From Syntrophomonadaceae bacterium (lineage in GTDB: Bacteria; Bacillota; Dethiobacteria; DTU022), in NCBI GenBank assembly GCA_007131435.1, contig SLQM01000188.1:1-34045 (forward strand): a stretch of DNA of 34,045 bases, given 5' to 3'. The notes under the pieces were generated by a model. It saw only the letters and a list, made by a program, of their open reading frames with translations, was not told the origin of the DNA and searched no databases. This document shows, one piece after another, positions 27,442 to 34,045 of this stretch. Position 1 is the first letter of the stretch. Each line of letters opens with the position of its first letter. The position numbers and the translations under genes were made by a program.

Positions 27442-30114
27442 TCAGGCTTTTTCGATGCTGATGGCGCAAACCTTTGTCTCCGGCGTTTTGGCTACCGGAT
27501 CGAGGGCCGAGCTGGTCAGTAAGTTGGTCGGACACTCGGCAAAGTGGAAACTTAAAGCAGCTACTCCGGGTTGGCTACGCCTGGTAATCCTGGCCTTTAC
27601 TTCCAGTTCACCGCGTCGTGATTTTACCTTAACCAGGTCGCCGTCTGCAATGCCCATCCTCTCGGCATCAGCCGGGTTGATCTTGATATGTTCGCCACCG
27701 CTCAGCTCATCCAGCCCCTCTGAATAACGGGTCATGGTACTGTGGAACTGGTAGAGGCTGCGCTCGGTGGTCAGGATCAAGGGAAAGTCAAAATCACAGC
27801 AATCTTCAGAAGGCCTGTAGGAAAGTGGCATCAGCTTGCCCTTGCCGGACGGGGTATTGAACTTTTCCGTATGAAGGACCGGGGTGCCCGGGTGATCTTC
27901 TGCCGGGCAGGGCCACTGGATTCCACCATGCTCAAGTCGCTCGTAAGTAATTCCGGCATAGCTGGGGGTAACCGCAGAAATCTCCCTGAAAATATCGGCT
28001 GCGCTGTTGTAGGCAAAACCTTCAGCTCCCATTTCATTGGCGATGGCGCTGATAATCCACCAGTCTGGTTTCGCTTCACCGACCGGTTCAATAACCTTGC
28101 GTACCCGCTGCACGCGGCGCTCGGTATTGACAAAAGTGCCGTTTTTCTCGGCAAAAGAAGCTGCCGGAAGAACAACATCTGCCTTCTGGGCGGTTTCGTT
28201 CAGGAATATATCCTGGACAACGAAGAATTCCAGCTTTTCCATCGCCTCGATGGAATGCGAGGCATTGGCCTCAGTCAGCACCGGGTTTTCGCCAACCAGG
28301 TAAAGGGCTTTGACATCGTTCCTGTAGGCGGCATCGAAAATCTCAGTGTGGGTGAGGCCCGGTTTGGGGTTCAGCTCAATTTTCCAGCTGCCCTCAAATT
28401 TTTGCCTTGCCCCTTCATCTTCTACCTTCTGGTAACCGGTGTAAACGTTGGGCAGCGAACCCATGTCGCAGGCGCCCTGCACGTTGTTCTGTCCGCGCAG
28501 GGGATTAACCCCGCCAGAAATGTTGCCCAGGTTACCGGTAATCAGGGCCAGGTTGCTTAAGGCCAGCACGTTGTCCGTGCCGTGGGAATGCTGGGTAATA
28601 CCCATGCAGTAGAGCAGCGATGCCGGGCTGTTCTGGGCATACATTCTTGCCGCTTCAACTATTTTTTCTTCCGGTACGCCGGTTATATCGCTGACAAAAT
28701 CAAGGCTAAACTCCGAGAGCGATTCTTTAAAGGCCTCAAAGTTTTCAGTGCGCTCCTCTATATATTGCTGGTTGTGCAGCCCTTCCTCGACAATCACGCG
28801 GGCCATGCCCATCAGCAGGGCAACGTCGCTGCCCGGCCTGATCTGGAGGAAAAGATCGGCAAAGCGGACCAGCGGAACTTCCTGCGGATTCGCAACAATC
28901 AGCTTTGCCCCGCGGCGCACCGCTTTTTTAACCTGGTAGCCAATAATCGGGTGCGCCTCGGTAGTGCTTGTGCCGATAGCCATGATGCAGGCTGAATCGG
29001 ATACTTCACCAATCGTGTTGGTCATTGCCCCGCTGCCCAGTGTAGTGGCCAGACCGGCCACGGTGGGAGCGTGTCAGAGACGGGCGCAGTGATCGATATT
29101 GTTGGTGCCCATCACCGCGCGGGTAAATTTCTGCAGCACATAGTTATCTTCCACGGTGCACTTGGCTGAAGCAATAGTTGCGAACTGGTCACCTTTATAC
29201 TGGCCAAGTTTTTCGGAAATCAGTGAAATGGCCTCTTCCCAGCTGGCTTCAACAAGCTCACCGTCCCTGCGGATCAGCGGGGTGGTAAGGCGCTCGGGGG
29301 AATTAACAAAACTGAGGCCATAGCGCCCCTTAACGCAGAGGCTGCCGCCGCTGACCGGGCTGTCCTCCACCGCCGTGGAGCTGACAAGTTTGCCGCCTCT
29401 GGCCCCGACCAGGATGTTGCAGCCGCAGCCGCAGAAGGGGCAGACCGTTTCAACTTCGTAGGTCGGTTCAATCGCCTTTTGAGGAACAAGTGCCCCAACA
29501 GGGCAGCGCGACACACACTCGCCGCAGGTGACACAGGTGGAATCGATAATCGGCTTGTCGCCAAGCACGCTGATCCGCGTTTCAATACCGCGGAAGGCGA
29601 AATCGATACATTCATCGCCCTGGATCTCTTCACAGGTGCGCACGCAAATGCCGCATAAAACACATTTGTTCATATCACGCTGGTAATAGGGGTTTGAATC
29701 ATCAATCGGAAAATCGAGCGCCGGTGCGCGCATGGCGCTAATCCGCTCTTCATCGATCCCGACGTAGCGGGTCAACTCCTGCAGTTTACAGTAGCTATTC
29801 TTGGCGCAGTTCTGGCAGTCGTAATCATGGTGAAGAATGAGCAGTTCCATGTTTACCTTGCGGGTCATATCCAGCTCTTCGCTGGAAGTGGTAACCACCA
29901 TTCCTTCTTCTACCGGGGTCATACAGGATACTGTCGGCCGGCGCCCTTCAATTTCAACCAGGCAAACCCTGCAGATGCCGACCGAGGTCAGGTCTTGATG
30001 ATCGCAGAGGTGGGGAATATAGATGCCGTTCTCCAGGGCTGCCCTCAATATAGAGGTGCCCTTTTCCGCCTTTATCTCCACACCATCTATGGTTAAGGTA
30101 ATTAACTCTGACAT
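27442..30114 (-). CDS. Selenocysteine-containing formate dehydrogenase, catalytic subunit with NuoG-like N-terminal Fe-S domains (890 aa)
   Basis: ORFs 29074-30114 and 27442-29061 are one frame interrupted by UGA 29074-29076: [31 protein letters not shown], the FDH active-site context; CPFCGCGCN and 2Fe-2S/4Fe-4S motifs upstream. Confidence 0.95.
29045..29076 (-). promoter_or_regulatory. Bacterial SECIS element of the formate dehydrogenase
   Basis: mRNA UGA-CACGCUCCCACC-GUGGCC(GGUCU)GGCCAC; 6-bp stem, GGUCU loop. Confidence 0.88.
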
Positions 30115-31976
30115 TTACAACCCTCCTCGCATACTTCAACTTCTTCTTCAGTCTTTAAACCCTCCGAGACAACCACTACTGCGCTCACTTTCTTCGGGCA
30201 GGCATCGAAACAGGCTGAGCACTGGGTGCAAAGCTCCTGGTCGATCTCGTGCGGTTGTTTCTTTTCCCCTGTAATTGCATCGACCGGGCAGGCCTTGATG
30301 CAGCGCTGGCAGCCTATACACTTTTCAGCATCAATGTAGTACTGCAGGAGGGGCTTACAGACCAGGGCAGGGCAGCGTTTCTCGTTAACGTGTGCTTCGT
30401 ACTCGTCGCGGAAGTAGCGCAGCGTGGTGAGAACCGGGTTGGGCGCAGTCTGGCCCAGGCCACACATTGAGCCTTTCTTCACCGCCGTGGCCAACTCTTC
30501 GAGCAAAGCAACGTCTTCTGGTTTACCGCGCCCCTCGGTTATATCCTCTAAAATATCGTACATCTGGTTTGTGCCGATCCGGCAGGGGATACACTGCCCG
30601 CAGGATTCTTTCTTGGTGAAACTTAAGAAATAGCGAGCCAGGTCGACCATGCAGGTATCTTCGTCAACCACAACCAGTCCACCGGAACCCATCATCGCCC
30701 CGGCAGCGGTCAGGGAATCGAAGTCAATCGGCAGATCGAGGTGTTCTTCTGGTATACAGCCACCCGAAGGTCCGCCGATCTGGGCTGCCTTGAATTTCTT
30801 GCCAAACCTGATTCCGCCGCCGATATCGAAAACGACCTCGCGGATGGTGATACCCATGGGCACTTCCACCAGGCCGGTATTGTTAACCTTGCCGGTCAGG
30901 GCAAAAACCTTGGTCCCCTTACTGCCCTCGGTGCCGACGGAAGCAAACTGCTCGGCGCCGCGGCGCAAAATTAGCGGCACGTTGGCTAATGTTTCCACGT
31001 TGTTGATCACAGTTGGCTTGTTCCAGAGTCCCTCGACTGCAGGAAATGGCGGGCGGTGACGGGGCACGCCTCTTCTACCCTCGATTGAGGCAAGAAGTGC
31101 AGTTTCTTCACCGCAAACGAAAGCACCTGCTCCTTCCTTGATTTTCACCTTGAAGTTAAAACCAAATCCTAAAATATTTTCACCCAGCATGCCGTATTCT
31201 TCAGCCTGCCTGATAGCGGTGCGCAGGCGCTGGATAGCCAGTGGGTACTCGGAACGGACATAGATATAGCCTTCATCAGCATTTATTGCCTGGCCGGTAA
31301 TCATCATCCCTTCCAAAACAGCGTGGGGATCGCCTTCGAGCAGGGAACGGTCCATGAAGGCCCCGGGATCGCCTTCGTCAGCGTTACAGACAACATACTT
31401 TTTAGCTCCCTCACTGCTCAGGCAAAACTGCCACTTCATCCCGGTAGGGAAACCTGCTCCACCGCGGCCACGTAGGCCGGAGCTTTTAATTTCTTCAACC
31501 ACCTCAGACGGCTCCATCTTCAGGGCATTTTTAAGACCCAGGTAACCGCCTCGTATTATATATTCGTCTATATTTTCAGGGTCTATAACCCCGCAGTTGC
31601 GCAGCGCCAGGCGCTGCTGCTTGCTATAAAACATGATCTTATCATGGTTAATAACAATTTCCTCCGATACAGGGTCCTTGTAGAGCAGGCGCTCCACCAT
31701 GTTGCCCTTTATCAGGTATTCTTCAACTAATTCAGGTACATCTTCAGCCTGGACCCCGCAGTAGAATACATCTTCAGGGAAAACGATAAAAAGCGGGCCC
31801 TTTTCACAGAAGCCGTGACAACCGGACATGATGATCCGCACTTTATCCTGCAGGTTGTGTTCCTGCAAAGATTTTATAAGCGCTTCCTGGACCTTGTCAG
31901 CGCCCGAGGAGATACAGCCCGTTCCGGCACAGATCAGAATATGTCTTTCATACACTTTGGTCTTCTCTCCTTTCAA
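30102..31976 (-). CDS. NuoF-like NADH-binding subunit with N-terminal thioredoxin-like 2Fe-2S and C-terminal 2x4Fe-4S domains
   Basis: GRGGAGFPTGMKWQFC, GAGAFVCGEETALLASIEGRRG, ESCGQCIPCRIGT, CIGCQRCIKACPVDAITG, CTQCSACFDACP. Confidence 0.95.
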   Translation of the reverse strand: MKGEKTKVYERHILICAGTGCISSGADKVQEALIKSLQEHNLQDKVRIIMSGCHGFCEKGPLFIVFPEDVFYCGVQAEDVPELVEEYLIKGNMVERLLYKDPVSEEIVINHDKIMFYSKQQRLALRNCGVIDPENIDEYIIRGGYLGLKNALKMEPSEVVEEIKSSGLRGRGGAGFPTGMKWQFCLSSEGAKKYVVCNADEGDPGAFMDRSLLEGDPHAVLEGMMITGQAINADEGYIYVRSEYPLAIQRLRTAIRQAEEYGMLGENILGFGFNFKVKIKEGAGAFVCGEETALLASIEGRRGVPRHRPPFPAVEGLWNKPTVINNVETLANVPLILRRGAEQFASVGTEGSKGTKVFALTGKVNNTGLVEVPMGITIREVVFDIGGGIRFGKKFKAAQIGGPSGGCIPEEHLDLPIDFDSLTAAGAMMGSGGLVVVDEDTCMVDLARYFLSFTKKESCGQCIPCRIGTNQMYDILEDITEGRGKPEDVALLEELATAVKKGSMCGLGQTAPNPVLTTLRYFRDEYEAHVNEKRCPALVCKPLLQYYIDAEKCIGCQRCIKACPVDAITGEKKQPHEIDQELCTQCSACFDACPKKVSAVVVVSEGLKTEEEVEVCEEGCKCQS

Positions 31977-31994
31977 TAAACATGGGAATTATAT

Positions 31995-32174
31995 TTAGTG
32001 TTCCCGGAAAGCGGAACTGTGTGAATATTTTTCAACTATCTCCTGGCGGGCTTTTTTGCAGGGCTCGCTTTCATGGCAGAGCGGCCCTTCCAGGCAGCAC
32101 TCCACAAAGACATCACACCGCTTTTCTTCACTGTTGAAGCATTTCTCACAGCAGTGATCGATGAATTTTTCCAC
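31995..32174 (-). CDS. Small Cys-rich protein (59 aa, absent from the ORF track)
   Basis: GTG start directly after the NuoE-like stop: MEKFIDHCCEKCFNSEEKRCDVFVECCLEGPLCHESEPCKKARQEIVEKYSHSSAFREH; 8 Cys; fills the nuoE-nuoF gap. Confidence 0.85.
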   Translation of the reverse strand: MEKFIDHCCEKCFNSEEKRCDVFVECCLEGPLCHESEPCKKARQEIVEKYSHSSAFREH

Positions 32175-32651
32175 TTATGCTTCCCCCCCTTCCGCATCTT
32201 CGCCGAAGGTTGCCAGAATTTTTTTCATTTTATCGGGATCTAGCTTGCCGAAGGTGGTTTTGTCAATGGTCATCACGGGAGCCAGGCCGCAGGCCCCGAT
32301 ACAGGCCACTTCTTCATAGGTAAACTTCATGTCTTCGGTTGTGCCGTTTACCTCTACATCCAGCTCAGTCTTGATCCTGTCGGCAATCTTGCTGGCCCCG
32401 CGCACGTGGCAGGCCGTTCCGCAGCAAAGGCGGATTATATGATTACCCCGGGGTTGGAGGTGAAAGCGGGCATAAAAGGTTGCCACGCCGAATACTTTAC
32501 TTTCAGGCACCCGCACAAAACGAGCCACTTCGCGCATTGCTTCCTCGGGTAGGTAGCCTATCTCTTCCTGCACATCCTGCAGGACGGGGATCAATTCATT
32601 TTTTTCGCCCTTGTATGAAGCAAATACTGTATTTAATTGTTCTTCCATCAT
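32175..32651 (-). CDS. NuoE-like thioredoxin-fold 2Fe-2S subunit
   Basis: LIPVLQDVQEEIGYLPEEAM, FGVATFYARFHLQPRG, LCCGTACHVRGA, VACIGACGLAPVM. Confidence 0.95.
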   Translation of the reverse strand: MMEEQLNTVFASYKGEKNELIPVLQDVQEEIGYLPEEAMREVARFVRVPESKVFGVATFYARFHLQPRGNHIIRLCCGTACHVRGASKIADRIKTELDVEVNGTTEDMKFTYEEVACIGACGLAPVMTIDKTTFGKLDPDKMKKILATFGEDAEGGEA

Positions 32652-32678
32652 TTCACTCCCTTTAGTGCATATTCTTGG

Positions 32679-32695
32679 TTTAAGGCGGCCTTAAA
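32679..32695. promoter_or_regulatory. Palindrome upstream of the formate dehydrogenase operon
   Basis: TTTAAGGC-G-GCCTTAAA, 8-bp perfect arms, 28 nt upstream of the NuoE-like start. Confidence 0.4.
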
Positions 32696-32992
32696 ATTTA
32701 ATCCCTCTTTGTCAGGTTAAGCCCGATACTATAAATAGCCAATCATACTGGACATAAACAGACCTCACCTTATTCTCTTTTTGCTGATGTGAATCCTGCC
32801 AAAAAGGTTGAAATAATTGAGAAAAACAAAAGACGCAATATTTCAAAGGTTGGTAAAGTAGCAAAATCCTAATTTTACAGATTCGTGTAGTGTATCTTAA
32901 TATGTTGCCTTAATTAGATCTTCGTAATATAATTATATACAGTTATGCGTAAATCATGTTTCCTGATCTTTATTGAAGGAGGAAGAAACTAA

Positions 32993-33499
32993 ATGTTATC
33001 TAAAAAGTTATTAACCAAACTGAATGAACAGATTACCCATGAATTTTTTTCGGCTCACTATTACCTGGCTATGGCCGCCTATTTTAAGAAGGAAGACCTT
33101 GATGGTTTTGCCAACTTCTTCGAGGTACAGGCCGAAGAAGAACGCTTTCATGCCATGAAATTTTTTAACTTTATTTATGACCAGGGTGAAGAAGCAGTAA
33201 TAACCGGCTTTAAAGATCCCAAGCGCGATTTCGAATCAGCCGAAGAAATTTTCGGCCTGGCCCTGGAGCATGAAAAGCTGGTCAGCAGCCTGATCAATGA
33301 GCTGATGAGTATTGCCCAGGAAGAACAGCACTACCCCAGCATCAGCTTTTTGCAGTGGTTCATTGATGAACAGGTGGAAGAAGAAGCAGGCATGAGCAAG
33401 CTTTTAAGCACAGTTAAACGGGTAGGAGAGAAGGGCCACGGCATCTTAATGCTTGACAGGGAACTGGCAGCCCGGACTTTTACCCCCGAAAGTGAATAA
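32993..33499 (+). CDS. Ferritin
   Basis: MLSKKLLTKLNEQITHEFFSAHYYLAMAAYF, EEERFHAMKFFNFIYDQG, FLQWFIDEQVEEEA; GGAGGA Shine-Dalgarno. Confidence 0.95.
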   Translation: MLSKKLLTKLNEQITHEFFSAHYYLAMAAYFKKEDLDGFANFFEVQAEEERFHAMKFFNFIYDQGEEAVITGFKDPKRDFESAEEIFGLALEHEKLVSSLINELMSIAQEEQHYPSISFLQWFIDEQVEEEAGMSKLLSTVKRVGEKGHGILMLDRELAARTFTPESE

Positions 33500-33521
33500 T
33501 CCTTAATCATTCGCATAGCAT

Positions 33522-33546
33522 AAGCCCGTCTGAAAATGACGGGCTT
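33522..33546. terminator. Intrinsic terminator after ferritin
   Basis: AAGCCCGTC-TGAAAAT-GACGGGCTT followed by GGCTTT. Confidence 0.75.
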
Positions 33547-33612
33547 GGCTTTAAAATACAATATTCTAGCCTAATATAAATGTTAGCCGTACCGGCAGGC
33601 GAAAGGTAAATA

Positions 33613-34045
33613 TTACTCAACCAGCAAAATAGCGTAACGATTCATTTCTTCATCGTAGCTGCGCAATACTTTAATCGGGTAACCAACGCTGCGCACGGTA
33701 CTGAAAAGATCAACAGCCAGAGATTCCGGGCCGGGACGGGCATCATCCTTATTTATGCAGGTAGTCCTTTCTCCCGTACAGGTAGAACAAAGGCGGCACT
33801 CATCCATAAAGAGCATAAAGGCTTTGTGGTAACCGGACAGGAAAACCTCCCTCTCAAGCTTTACCAGTTCCTTGCTCAGCTCCCTGCTCCAAAGAACCCG
33901 GTCTTCAGGACGTTCTACAGTTTTCTCGAAGCGGAAGATAACCGCGTCAGTGTATTCGGAGAAAAAAGCCCGGCACTCTTCAACAGAAGGGACCTGCGGA
34001 GGACAGGTTCCTTTTTTACCGAAACTACTGCATCCAAAGGTGCAT
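33613..34045 (-). CDS. DUF2284-like metal-binding protein, partial (N-terminus outside window)
   Basis: CTFGCSSFGKKGTCPPQVPSVEECRAFF...DECRLCSTCTGERTTCINKDDARPGPESLAVDLF; open to the window edge. Confidence 0.85.
   Translation of the reverse strand, partial: CTFGCSSFGKKGTCPPQVPSVEECRAFFSEYTDAVIFRFEKTVERPEDRVLWSRELSKELVKLEREVFLSGYHKAFMLFMDECRLCSTCTGERTTCINKDDARPGPESLAVDLFSTVRSVGYPIKVLRSYDEEMNRYAILLVE

Noticed and set aside
27742-28560. 272-aa plus-strand ORF
   Set aside because: Antisense shadow of the formate dehydrogenase coding frame, no plausible domain
28582-28995. 137-aa plus-strand ORF
   Set aside because: Antisense shadow of formate dehydrogenase
29062-29076. Treating formate dehydrogenase as two genes or a pseudogene
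   Set aside because: UGA is at the known catalytic Sec site and a GGUCU-loop hairpin follows
30649-31059. 136-aa plus-strand ORF
   Set aside because: Antisense shadow of the NuoF-like gene
32920-32950. Possible PerR/Fur box (TAATATAATTATATAC) upstream of ferritin
   Set aside because: Only a partial, AT-rich match; not distinguishable from background
1-34045. CRISPR arrays, rRNA, tRNA, prophage, toxin-antitoxin or defence islands
   Set aside because: No spaced repeats, no recognisable RNA gene sequence and no corresponding protein families seen

Overview
34 kb window from what looks like an anaerobic, Firmicutes-like bacterium. It holds mostly housekeeping and redox genes, with no CRISPR array, rRNA, tRNA or intact transposon seen. 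Main blocks: a minus-strand sulfur-relay/Fe-S operon (nifS-like, nifU-like, Cys-rich TusA, DsrE) behind a near-perfect sigma70 promoter with a palindrome over the -10; rubrerythrin; a membrane-anchored LTD/CotH-kinase protein; rubredoxin; glycerate kinase; several membrane proteins; an M20 peptidase/DUF5058 cassette; HIT and YyaL; a dCache-GGDEF-HD-GYP protein; a ZIP transporter; SDH-fold and rhomboid proteases; an AbrB-type membrane protein; a NuoE/NuoF/formate dehydrogenase operon; ferritin; and a partial DUF2284 protein. The most important hidden signal is that two genes appear to be selenoproteins read through in-frame UGA codons. One is the formate dehydrogenase, which the ORF track splits in two at UGA 29074-29076 and which has a GGUCU-loop SECIS-like hairpin. 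The other is a 92-aa HesB-like protein at 6600-6878 on the minus strand, absent from the ORF track, with UGA at 6786-6788 and a downstream hairpin. Two further small genes missing from the ORF track are a rubredoxin (6251-6424) and an 8-Cys protein between the nuoE- and nuoF-like genes (31995-32174). All family names come from reading motifs by eye; no searches were run.
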